Source: Clostridia bacterium
GTDB taxonomy: Bacteria; Bacillota; Clostridia; Oscillospirales; CAG-272
DNA: 11,132 nt
Assembly (NCBI GenBank): GCA_017648425.1
Contig: JAGCJD010000160.1
Coordinates: forward strand, 1-11,132
Direction of reading: 5' to 3'
The position numbers and the translations under genes were made by a program. Numbering within the stretch: position 1 is the first letter of the stretch; each line of letters opens with the position of its first letter. This document shows positions 1 to 7,037 of this stretch, piece by piece. The notes beneath the pieces were generated by a model. It saw nothing but the letters and a program-made list of their open reading frames with translations, searched no databases and was not told the origin of the DNA.

Positions 1-241
1 CCTTGATTGCAAGCTGTGTGTCCGTAAAATCCTTTTTTTCGGGCACTTTAATTATTTTGATGTTATCGGGTAGCTTTTCCTTGTACGAGTCAAAATCGCC
101 AAGCAGAATGGTAGGCTTTTCGCCAAGCATTAATGCATTTTTGTATCCCGAATCTGCCGCAATGCACAGATCATCGGATTTTGGATGCTCGGTTATATTT
201 TTTACTTCAATGCTTCCGCCCGTATATATAAATGCTTTCAT
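1..241 (-). CDS. thiN: Thiamine pyrophosphokinase, N-terminal part (cut by window edge)
   Basis: The first 80 residues of a cytoplasmic enzyme that transfers pyrophosphate from ATP to thiamine, giving thiamine diphosphate. The visible part carries the family's landmarks: an early strand MKAFIYTGG, IAADSG at about residues 27-32, the metal/ATP-binding GDFDS at 48-52, and KDFTDTQLAI at 70-79. The frame runs off the left edge still open, so the C-terminal thiamine-binding part is not seen. The ATG at 241 follows an AAAGG about 8 bases upstream and begins 15 bases after the rsgA stop, so it is probably the next gene of the same transcript. In many Firmicutes rpe sits between rsgA and thiN; it is absent here. 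The assignment rests on motifs and on the conserved position after rsgA. Confidence 0.88.
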   Translation of the reverse strand, partial: MKAFIYTGGSIEVKNITEHPKSDDLCIAADSGYKNALMLGEKPTILLGDFDSYKEKLPDNIKIIKVPEKKDFTDTQLAIK

Positions 242-256
242 TACTATTGCCTTTCG

Positions 257-1207
257 TTATTCCCATTTTTTTCTTGACTTTAAAACATCGTAAAGCTCAA
301 CATAGCTCTCATGTCGTGATTTTGGAATGTCTCCGCATTTGACCGCCTCCACTATTGCGCAGCCCTGTTCCTTGATGTGCGTGCATTTTGTGAATTTGCA
401 TTCGCCAATATAAGGGGCGAATTCACGCATAGTCCCTACAAGGTCGTCCTTTTCAAAAAAGTCAAATCGCTTGAAGTCCAGCATTGAAAAGCCGGGTGTG
501 TCGGCTATGTAGCCGCAATCTGCGGCTTCTGAAAGCGGGAATAGCTCTACCTCACGCGTGGTGTGTCTGCCACGCTCTATTTTTTTGCTTATCTCAGATG
601 TGCTAAGGCAGAGTTCTGGGAACAGCTTGTTAAGGAGAGTGGATTTGCCTATGCCCGAAGCTCCCGCAAAAGCGGCAGTCTTGGTTGGCATGCTTTGCTT
701 TATAAAATCGTCTATCAAAGGAATTCCTATATTTTCTGCTGATGAGAGAACGAACACCTCAAAGCCGCATTTTTTGTAGTCATTATATATATCCTGCGCT
801 TTTTTTGTGTCAAGCTCGCATTTCGTAATGACTATAATGGGCTCTATCTTGTTGTACTCGCATATAGATATAAGCTTATCGACCGTTGAAAGCACGGGCG
901 ACGGAGACGCGACAGCCAAGGTTACAAACAGATAGTCGAGGTTTGCAAGAGGGGGACGGATAAGGGAATTTTTTCTGTCAAGGATACTGTCAATTACGAG
1001 CCCCTCCTGAGAGTCTTGCGCGAGGGACGCTTCATTTGCAAGCGTGACATAATCTCCCGAAAGCGGCTTTTCGTTGTTATATCTGAAAGCGCCTCTTGCT
1101 CGGCAACGCACTGTTTGACCGAACAGAGGGGAGCTCTCGGTCAGAATTCGGACGGTGTAAAGTCCGCCAACTCCCTTTAAAATTTTTCCCTTTAACAAAG
1201 TTTCCAT
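257..1207 (-). CDS. rsgA: Ribosome small-subunit-dependent GTPase A
   Basis: RsgA is a circularly permuted GTPase that binds the 30S subunit and acts as a late maturation checkpoint. At 316 residues it is slightly longer than typical Gram-positive members. An N-terminal OB-fold (about 1-85) precedes the GTPase, whose motifs appear in the permuted order: the G4 equivalent TKCE at 128-131, the P-loop GASGIGKST at 182-190, then HTT at 215-217 and DTPGF at 236-240. The C-terminal zinc site is C270, C275, H277 and C283. G4 has Glu where Asp is usual, a mild change. The ATG at 1207 has AAAGGA 9 bases upstream, and it starts 15 bases after the PASTA gene stop. In Bacillus this gene (yloQ/cpgA) follows prkC and is linked to wall and translation physiology; here the upstream neighbour has no kinase. 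Confidence 0.97.
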   Translation of the reverse strand: METLLKGKILKGVGGLYTVRILTESSPLFGQTVRCRARGAFRYNNEKPLSGDYVTLANEASLAQDSQEGLVIDSILDRKNSLIRPPLANLDYLFVTLAVASPSPVLSTVDKLISICEYNKIEPIIVITKCELDTKKAQDIYNDYKKCGFEVFVLSSAENIGIPLIDDFIKQSMPTKTAAFAGASGIGKSTLLNKLFPELCLSTSEISKKIERGRHTTREVELFPLSEAADCGYIADTPGFSMLDFKRFDFFEKDDLVGTMREFAPYIGECKFTKCTHIKEQGCAIVEAVKCGDIPKSRHESYVELYDVLKSRKKWE

Positions 1208-1222
1208 AAAATTATATCCTTT

Positions 1223-2467
1223 TTAAGAGCTTATATATACATCAACATGAGTGAGTGACGAGGTTATGGGTGTTCCCACGATCGGAGATTGCGCTATCAC
1301 AGTTCCAAGCGGCGCGCCACTTGATACGGTATAAATGCTTCCTATTACAAGTCCTACCTCTGCAAGTCGCTGTCTTGCCTCGTCTATGCTTAGCCCGTAC
1401 AGTTCGGGCACGGTCTTTTCCTGAACCTTATTTCCAAGGCTTACGGTGACATTTATAGGAGTGCCTTCCGCAAGAGATGTGTAGGGTGAATAGCTTTGAG
1501 AAATTATTTTTCCTGCTTCAAGCTGGGAGTGGCGGTAGGTTATCGTTCCAAGCGTGAGCCCTCGTGAAGCGAGAAGCGAGGCTGCGGCAGCCTCATTAAG
1601 ACCATAAAGGTCGGGAACTGTGGAAAGAGATATCTTTTTTCCTAGACTTATCTTTACTGTCAGCGCTTCTCCCTCGTACAAGCGTTGTCCCGATGACGGA
1701 AATGTTGAAATGACTGTTCCGACATCAACGGAGTTTGAGTGTTCAAGGACGGTTTTTACCGAAACGCCGAGATTTTTAAGTTCAAGTAATGCGTTGCGTG
1801 AGTTCTGTCCCTGAAATTCACCCACGGTGTAGAATTTACGACCTGCGCTGACGGTCAGCGTCAGGATACATTTATCAGTGCTTTTATAAAGCCTTCTGTC
1901 AACTCCCGCATTCGGTATTTGTGAAACTATCGTTCCCGCGGGTATATCGTTGTTGTTCTTGTATGAGATCAATAGCTCGTATCTTTGACCGATAGAAGCC
2001 TCGGCGTCATCAAGCGTCATTCCCGTAACATCGGGTACGGATATTATTTCATATGGGGCGAGATACGCTCCGAAAAGTCCTATCATGGCGGTAAACGCAG
2101 AAATAGCAAGAACTATGACAGCCGCAGTCAGAACACCCGAATAAAACGCAAGGCGTCTGTTTTTGTTTTTTATACGCTTAAAGGGAAGCGTAAGCGCCTT
2201 GAATAATGCCAACGCTCCGCCTTTAATGGCATTTGCAAACTTTATGGCAACCGATCTAAAATAAGCTGATTGCCTTGAACGGCGCAAGCTCTTTTTCGGA
2301 GAGGGAAGCTCTCCAAGCTCAAAAAGAGCATCAAGGTCAATGCTTTCTCCGCTTAACTGTGATACGGATACAGAGTACAAAAGGTAATGCGGTGTCCTTA
2401 CGGCACGGAATATACCGACCTTGTTTTTTTGAATGCGGAAATATAGTGATTTTACGCGATACTTCAT
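1223..2467 (-). CDS. Membrane-anchored PASTA-repeat protein without a kinase domain, in the prkC position
   Basis: A 414-residue protein. Residues 1-106 are cytoplasmic and basic in their second half (RR, KRIKNKNRR). A hydrophobic helix follows at about 107-135, then four extracellular PASTA domains at about 142-208, 212-275, 282-345 and 351-413. Each PASTA unit shows the family pattern: VPD(L/V)xG(L/M) start, a helix, then G(T/K)(I/V)xxQSP-like and VxVSLG-like strands. The protein ends with the fourth unit. PASTA domains bind muropeptides and are typical of PrkC/Stk1 kinases and some PBPs. This gene occupies the prkC slot between rlmN and rsgA, yet has no glycine loop, HRD or DFG motif and only about 106 residues in front of the helix, where a kinase plus juxtamembrane region needs over 300. 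I infer a kinase-less wall sensor or anchor; its partner is unknown. The ATG at 2467 was chosen over TTG at 2509 because of the GAGG 6 bases upstream. Confidence 0.85.
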   Translation of the reverse strand: MKYRVKSLYFRIQKNKVGIFRAVRTPHYLLYSVSVSQLSGESIDLDALFELGELPSPKKSLRRSRQSAYFRSVAIKFANAIKGGALALFKALTLPFKRIKNKNRRLAFYSGVLTAAVIVLAISAFTAMIGLFGAYLAPYEIISVPDVTGMTLDDAEASIGQRYELLISYKNNNDIPAGTIVSQIPNAGVDRRLYKSTDKCILTLTVSAGRKFYTVGEFQGQNSRNALLELKNLGVSVKTVLEHSNSVDVGTVISTFPSSGQRLYEGEALTVKISLGKKISLSTVPDLYGLNEAAAASLLASRGLTLGTITYRHSQLEAGKIISQSYSPYTSLAEGTPINVTVSLGNKVQEKTVPELYGLSIDEARQRLAEVGLVIGSIYTVSSGAPLGTVIAQSPIVGTPITSSLTHVDVYISS

Positions 2468-2473
2468 TTTCAA

Positions 2474-2477
2474 CCTC
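2474..2477 (-). promoter_or_regulatory. Ribosome binding site deciding the PASTA protein start
   Basis: GAGG (within ACGAGGTTG) sits 6 bases before the ATG at 2467. The longer frame could begin at a TTG at 2509, but no purine-rich site is seen at the right distance from it: that TTG lies one base after the rlmN stop, and the bases before it encode the end of RlmN. I therefore place the start at 2467, shortening the protein by 14 residues. Confidence 0.7.
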
Positions 2478-2510
2478 GTTAAAGATATGTATAAAGTATC
2501 ACGCGTCAAT

Positions 2511-3584
2511 TTAATCGCTCTGCGCGTCTTCTCTGCGTAGCTGACCGCAGGAAGCGTTTATGTCAGCACCCAAGCGACGGCGCACCGTTGCGCGAATGCC
2601 CTTGCCTTCAAGAACCTTGGCAAACTCCTCCACCGCTTTTTTGTCTGAGCTTGAAAAGCCCGTTTCGCTTACGGGATTTACGGGGATAAGATTTACATGT
2701 ATGGGCATACCTCCGCGACCTGAGCGAAGGTGTGAATTTAATAAGTCGGCAAGAGCCGATGCGTTTTCTCTCGAATCGTTTTTGCCTGCGATAAGCGTAT
2801 ATTCAAACGATATTCTGCGTCCGGTTGCCGAATAATAATTCTTGCAGGAAGCAAGCAGTTGTTCGATGCTCCATTTTTTATTTACGGGCATGATGCTGCT
2901 TCTGGTGGCGTTGTCGGAGGCGTGTAGAGAAATGGAAAGAGTTATGGGGAAATTCTCACGCGCCAATGTATCTATTTTATCGACTAGACCGCATGTGGAC
3001 AACGAGATATGGCGGTAGCCTATGCACAGTCCTTCCTCGCAGTTTACGAGCTTTAAAAATTTTATAACATTATTGTAGTTGTCAAGCGGTTCGCCAATGC
3101 CCATCATTACTACATTGGATATGCGCTCTCCTGTATCATTTGCGGCAACAATAATCTGCCCCAACATTTCAGATGGCAAAAGATCGCGAACCTTTCCGCC
3201 TATCGTGGAGGCGCAGAAGGCACAGCCCATTCTGCACCCCACCTGAGAGGAGATACAGATAGTATTGCCGTGCTTGTATTTCATTACTACGCTTTCGACC
3301 GCATTTCCGTCAGACAATTCGAAAAGATATTTAACCGTGCCATCAAGCGCGGATACGAGCTTTCTGCGAATTTTTGGAAGAAAATATACCGCGTTTTGTT
3401 CAAGCTTTGCTTTCAGCGCTTTGCCAATATTATTTATATCCATTGGCGAAACGCCCGAATGCATTGGAGCAAAAAGCTGTTTTGCTCTGTATTTTGGCTC
3501 GCCGAGCGACACGATAAATGCTTCAAGCTCGCAGGGAGTAAGAGAAAGCAGATCGGTCTTTGTTGTTACATCGTTAGAATTCAT
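2511..3584 (-). CDS. rlmN: Dual-specificity 23S rRNA A2503 / tRNA A37 C2-methyltransferase (radical SAM)
   Basis: RlmN methylates C2 of adenosine 2503 in 23S rRNA, and in well-studied bacteria also A37 of some tRNAs, by a radical-SAM ping-pong mechanism. The protein has 357 residues, normal for the family. The 4Fe-4S cluster cysteines form the CxxxCxxC set C117, C121 and C124 (GCRMGCAFC). A GIGEP motif at 162-166 fits SAM binding. The methyl-carrying cysteine corresponds to C346 in GADINASCGQLR. The start ATG at 3584 overlaps the rsmB stop as ATGA, with AAGGA 7 bases upstream, so translation is probably coupled to rsmB. The pairing with rsmB is standard in Firmicutes. An antibiotic-resistance Cfr (A2503 C8) is unlikely because of the location and overall RlmN-like sequence. 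Confidence 0.97.
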   Translation of the reverse strand: MNSNDVTTKTDLLSLTPCELEAFIVSLGEPKYRAKQLFAPMHSGVSPMDINNIGKALKAKLEQNAVYFLPKIRRKLVSALDGTVKYLFELSDGNAVESVVMKYKHGNTICISSQVGCRMGCAFCASTIGGKVRDLLPSEMLGQIIVAANDTGERISNVVMMGIGEPLDNYNNVIKFLKLVNCEEGLCIGYRHISLSTCGLVDKIDTLARENFPITLSISLHASDNATRSSIMPVNKKWSIEQLLASCKNYYSATGRRISFEYTLIAGKNDSRENASALADLLNSHLRSGRGGMPIHVNLIPVNPVSETGFSSSDKKAVEEFAKVLEGKGIRATVRRRLGADINASCGQLRREDAQSD

Positions 3585-4882
3585 GTGTTTTTCCTTTTAA
3601 GCTTAGCAATAAAAAATCCGTCAGTGGGATATTCGTCAGGTAGTAGAGTAATGTATCCTTGCTTACATTCAAGAGAGCCTACTGTGAACGGAGCAAGCTC
3701 AAATTCAGGGTGCTTGTCGAGAAAAGCGAGGACATTGTTTTGGTTTTCCTCGGGGAAAAGCGTACATGTCGAATATACGAGCACACCACCGGGTTTTAAA
3801 TAATTTGAGGCATTTTCAAGTATGGCAAGGGATACCTTGGGAAGCTCCTTTGAAGCCTCGGGAGATTTATATCTGAGCTCGGGCTTTTTGGCGAGAACGC
3901 CAAATCCCGAACACGGGACATCGCAAAGCACTCTGTCCGCACAGCCGAAAAACTCTTTGAGCGGAAGCTTTCCGTCCTGCTCCTGAGTTGAAATTATGCT
4001 TATTCCAAGCCTTTTTGCTCCCGATTCTATGAGCGGAAGCTTTTTTGAGTGGAGGTCAAAGCAGTAAAGCTTACCCTCGTTTTTCATGTCTATTCCTGCG
4101 CCAAAGCTTTTAGAGCCAGGGCAGGCGCATATGTCCATTACAGTCATTCCTTGTTTTGCGTCAAGCGCAGATACGCATATCTGAGACGCCTCGTCCTGAA
4201 CGAAAAACATACCCTCGTCAAATCCATATATATCTCTCACTGCGCCTCGCACACTAAGACCAACGGGGGAAAATTGAGTTTTTACAGCACCGTCTATATG
4301 CCGCGTCAGCTCCTCACGAGATGTGACAAGCGTATTTACGCGCAGAGTAGTCGGGGGTGGCGCGCCGAAAGCCTTGAAAATCGCTTCGGTCTTTTCAAAT
4401 CCGTATATACCAAGGAATTTATCGCACAGCTCTGTACATATCGAGTATGTAACGGATAGGTATTCCAATGGGTTGCTTTCCTTGCTTGGAAGCGCCATTG
4501 GGGGCTTTCTCGTGTGGCTGCGGAGTATTGCGTTGACAAACCCAGAGCTTTTGCGCGAGCAAAGGGATACAGTTTCGTTTATCGCCGCATGAGGCGGTAT
4601 TTTGTCGGTGAACATAAGCTGATAAAGTCCAAGTCGCAACGCAGACAGCGTTTGAATATCAATGCTCTCGATAGGTCTGTCGGAAAGCTCGGCTATTCGG
4701 TAATCAAGAGTTATCTTTTTTTCCGTAACGCCGTAAAATAGCACAGAGGCAAGTCTTTTGTCGGGAGAAGAAAGTGAGCTTCCTTCAAGAGCCTTGTCTA
4801 GTGCTATATTTGAATATTGCCCTAGTTTTTCTGTCTTTATTAAAAGTTCAAGGGCTATTGAGCGTGGATTGTCGTGTGTCAT
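3581..4882 (-). CDS. rsmB: 16S rRNA (cytosine-967-C5)-methyltransferase
   Basis: RsmB methylates C5 of C967 in 16S rRNA using SAM. The protein is 433 residues with a NusB-like RNA-binding domain (about 3-125), a linker with PTTLRVNT, and a Rossmann methyltransferase domain. Motifs, counted from the chosen start: VQDEASQ at 228-234, the SAM loop ICACPGSKSF at 251-260, DVPCSG at 321-326 with catalytic C324, and STC at 371-373 with the second cysteine C373; the end DGFFIAKL is also typical. The SAM loop reads CPGSK where most members have APGGK. The open frame extends 27 residues further to 4963, but that extension lies inside the upstream peptidase gene and does not look like the family. The ATG at 4882 follows the peptidase stop by one base. 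The nearest GAGG is 14 bases away, so coupling by re-initiation is likely. Confidence 0.95.
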   Translation of the reverse strand: MTHDNPRSIALELLIKTEKLGQYSNIALDKALEGSSLSSPDKRLASVLFYGVTEKKITLDYRIAELSDRPIESIDIQTLSALRLGLYQLMFTDKIPPHAAINETVSLCSRKSSGFVNAILRSHTRKPPMALPSKESNPLEYLSVTYSICTELCDKFLGIYGFEKTEAIFKAFGAPPPTTLRVNTLVTSREELTRHIDGAVKTQFSPVGLSVRGAVRDIYGFDEGMFFVQDEASQICVSALDAKQGMTVMDICACPGSKSFGAGIDMKNEGKLYCFDLHSKKLPLIESGAKRLGISIISTQEQDGKLPLKEFFGCADRVLCDVPCSGFGVLAKKPELRYKSPEASKELPKVSLAILENASNYLKPGGVLVYSTCTLFPEENQNNVLAFLDKHPEFELAPFTVGSLECKQGYITLLPDEYPTDGFFIAKLKRKNT

Positions 4883-4883
4883 A

Positions 4884-5582
4884 TTATCTTCTATTGCCTC
4901 TTGAACCTGCCAATACAAGCAAGCGGAGCAGCGTGAGCAGCGATGTGAGCAAAGCCGCAACATAAGTCATTGCCGCCGCGCTCAACACCTTTTTTGCGCT
5001 TGAAAGCTCGTCCTTCGCGAGAATTCCCGAGCCATCAAGCGCGCGTAGCGCACGCGAAGAAGCGTTGAATTCCACGGGGAGTGTAACAAGCTGAAAAAAC
5101 GCCACAGCTCCGTACAGGATTATACCAAGAAGCATAAGTCCTTCGTAATAAAATATAAGTCCTATGAAAAAAAGCGGGATAGAGAGCATAGAGCCAAATC
5201 TCGATACGGGAATTACAGCGCCGCGTATCTTAATGGGGAAGTAGTCTTGCGAATATTGTACCGCATGTCCTGCCTCGTGAGCGGCAACACCCACGGCTGC
5301 CGTACTTGTGCTTCCATAAACGCTGTCAGACAAGCGGATAACATTTTTTCTTGGATCGTAGTGATCGGTAAGATGACCTCTTACGCGTTCGATCTTAACA
5401 TAGCTAAGACCGTTTGCGTCAAGTATAGCTCTTGCCGCCTCAGCTCCCGTAATACCTCTTTTAGTAAATACCTTGGAGTATTTATTGTAGGTGGTCGATA
5501 CCTTTATCTGCGCCCATATAGAAATAAACAGACCTGGCAAAATTATGAGTATCGTCCAATCAAAACGAAACAATCCAAACAT
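4884..5582 (-). CDS. yugP: YugP-family membrane zinc metallopeptidase
   Basis: A 232-residue integral membrane protein of the neutral zinc metallopeptidase (YugP, DUF-type) family. Helix 1 lies at about 9-27. The zinc motif HEAGH is at 102-106, preceded by VGVAA, with a plausible third ligand Glu171 in LPVEFNASSRA. Hydrophobic stretches at about 131-168 and 200-225 are further membrane helices. A substrate is not established for this family as far as I know. It is regularly found beside fmt/def and rsmB in Clostridia, so its place here is normal, although a protease in a translation operon has no obvious explanation. The start ATG at 5582 has a strong GGAGGA 7 bases upstream. Family assignment is confident; the gene symbol follows the Bacillus homologue and function is unknown. 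Confidence 0.9.
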   Translation of the reverse strand: MFGLFRFDWTILIILPGLFISIWAQIKVSTTYNKYSKVFTKRGITGAEAARAILDANGLSYVKIERVRGHLTDHYDPRKNVIRLSDSVYGSTSTAAVGVAAHEAGHAVQYSQDYFPIKIRGAVIPVSRFGSMLSIPLFFIGLIFYYEGLMLLGIILYGAVAFFQLVTLPVEFNASSRALRALDGSGILAKDELSSAKKVLSAAAMTYVAALLTSLLTLLRLLVLAGSRGNRR

Positions 5583-5600
5583 TTTTAGTTCCTCCGTTGA

Positions 5601-6533
5601 TTATTTTAATATATCGCCTACGGAGAGCTTTCTTCCTCTTATAAAATCGTTTGCCCCCATTCGTGATTTCCCCTCGGGTATAACGCTTAAAATGGTAATA
5701 CTTCCCGTACCGCAGGCAACGGTAATGCCGTCGTTGAGAGAAATGACCTCTCCCGAGGCGCCGTATGTACCCTGCAAGTCTTGTATTTTAGCGGATATTA
5801 TTTTGAGTAGTCTTCCATCGGGGGTGTGAGTGAACGAAAGCGGAATGGGCGAAAGACCTCTTATAAGATCGTGAACGGCTTGGGCGTCCCTTGAAAAATC
5901 TAAAAGGCAGGTTTCCTTGGTTATTTTTGCGGCGTATGTCGCAAGAGCCTCGTCCTGCTTTGTTCTTACGCTTGTTTCGTTTTCAATGGCGTCAAGCGTT
6001 TTGAGTAAAAGGGAAGCTCCGCACGCTCCGAGCTTGTCATGTATATCCTCGAAATTATCGTTTTCCTCTATCTCAACGGTTTCTTTAAGGAGCATATCTC
6101 CCGTGTCAAGCCCTTCTGCCATATACATAGTCGTAATGCCGGTTTGCTTTTTACCGTCAATAATAGCGCGCTGCATGGGAGCTGCTCCTCTGTATTCGGG
6201 CAAAAGCGAGCCGTGAACATTTATGCAACCGTATTTTGGAAAGCTCAGGACATTCTGGGGCAATATCTTTCCGTATGCTACTACCGCTATAAGGTCGGGA
6301 GAAAGCTCGTTTAATAGCGAAGCGAACTCCTCTCCTTTGAGTGTGTCGGGCTGGAATACTGCATATCCCTTTTCCTGCGCAAACACTTTTACGGGCGGAG
6401 GTGTCAGAGTGTATCCGCGTCCGCGTGGCTTGTCAGGCTGTGTTACCACTCCTACTATCTCGTGGCGGGAGCTTGAAATTGCTTTTAGTGAGAAAAGGGC
6501 AAAATCGGGCGTGCCCATAAATAGTATTTTCAT
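5601..6533 (-). CDS. fmt: Methionyl-tRNA formyltransferase
   Basis: Fmt transfers a formyl group from 10-formyl-tetrahydrofolate to Met-tRNA(fMet), making the initiator for translation. The length of 310 residues is close to the E. coli enzyme. The N-terminal Rossmann domain begins MKILFMGTPDFA. The loop PDKPRGRG is at 33-40. The active-site triad is N105, H107 and D143, with the signature SLLPEYRGAAP at 109-119. The linker YAAKITKE (200-207) joins a C-terminal OB-like tRNA-binding domain that ends FIRGRKLSVGDIL. The ATG at 6533 overlaps the def stop as ATGA, with an AGGGAG site just upstream, so the formylating and deformylating enzymes are translationally coupled. Nothing unusual is seen. 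Confidence 0.98.
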   Translation of the reverse strand: MKILFMGTPDFALFSLKAISSSRHEIVGVVTQPDKPRGRGYTLTPPPVKVFAQEKGYAVFQPDTLKGEEFASLLNELSPDLIAVVAYGKILPQNVLSFPKYGCINVHGSLLPEYRGAAPMQRAIIDGKKQTGITTMYMAEGLDTGDMLLKETVEIEENDNFEDIHDKLGACGASLLLKTLDAIENETSVRTKQDEALATYAAKITKETCLLDFSRDAQAVHDLIRGLSPIPLSFTHTPDGRLLKIISAKIQDLQGTYGASGEVISLNDGITVACGTGSITILSVIPEGKSRMGANDFIRGRKLSVGDILK

Positions 6534-6991
6534 CTTGCTCCCTCTATCATTTTCGCAATATCTATATAAAGCTTTCCGTCAAGGTGGTCAATCTCGTGGC
6601 AGAGAGCCTTTGCTAAAAGTCCCGAGCCATTTATTTCAACGGGCTTTCCGTGTCTGTTGAGCGCCTTGACTTTTACATGCATGGGACGCTTGGTAATGCC
6701 CCATCTTCCCGGGACTGAAAGACAGCCCTCCTCGCTCTCCTGCTGTTCTTTGGAACACGCAACTATCTTGGGATTTATAAGTACGAAAAGTCCCTCGTTG
6801 GGTGTTTCTATAACGGCTATCCTGCGGAGAACTCCGACCTGAGGCGCGGCAAGACCTACGCCGTCAGCGGCGTGCATTGTGTCTATCATATCGTCAATAA
6901 GGCGTTGTATTCTGGGTGTTATCTCGTCAACTGGGCGACACACCTTGCGAAGAGTTTCGTCCCCTACTTTAAGTATTTTCAGCTTTGCCAT
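6530..6991 (-). CDS. def: Peptide deformylase
   Basis: Metal-dependent enzyme that removes the N-formyl group from new proteins as they leave the ribosome, the step opposite to Fmt, its downstream neighbour. It has 153 residues, in the range of short PDFs. The three motifs are complete: GVGLAAPQ at 44-51, EGCLS at 88-92 with metal ligand C90, and HEIDH at 132-136 with ligands H132 and H136 and catalytic E133. The start ATG at 6991 has AAAGGA about 12 bases upstream, a slightly long spacing, and lies 46 bases after the priA stop, the largest intergenic gap in the window. No terminator-like hairpin is seen in that gap. Confidence 0.98.
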   Translation of the reverse strand: MAKLKILKVGDETLRKVCRPVDEITPRIQRLIDDMIDTMHAADGVGLAAPQVGVLRRIAVIETPNEGLFVLINPKIVACSKEQQESEEGCLSVPGRWGITKRPMHVKVKALNRHGKPVEINGSGLLAKALCHEIDHLDGKLYIDIAKMIEGAR

Positions 6992-7037
6992 ATTTATGAC
7001 TGTTCCTTTCTTTATATCCTTAGAAATATTTTGGTAA

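Noticed and set aside
2240..2251. VAIK in the head of the PASTA protein, resembling the kinase VAxK lysine motif
   Set aside because: It stands alone: there is no glycine-rich loop before it and no HRD, DFG or APE motif after it, and the membrane helix begins about 30 residues later. A chance match.
2482..2509. Possible internal promoter TTGACG - 16 bases - TATCTT before the PASTA gene
   Set aside because: A start site about 7 bases after the -10 would fall on the GAGG ribosome site, leaving the transcript without it. The -10 is only a 4/6 match, and the region is a short operon gap.
3270..3803. 177-codon plus-strand frame across the rlmN/rsmB junction
   Set aside because: It overlaps two confident genes, with no motif and no plausible ribosome site. 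A shadow.
4883..4963. 27-residue N-terminal extension of RsmB
   Set aside because: The extension is cysteine-rich, overlaps the end of the peptidase gene and does not resemble the family's N-terminus; the ATG at 4882 begins exactly where the NusB-like domain should.
6992..7037. Possible promoter or terminator in the largest gap, between priA and def
   Set aside because: No inverted repeat with a T-run is seen, and the -35/-10-like AT-rich words have poor spacing. The gap looks like a simple spacer.
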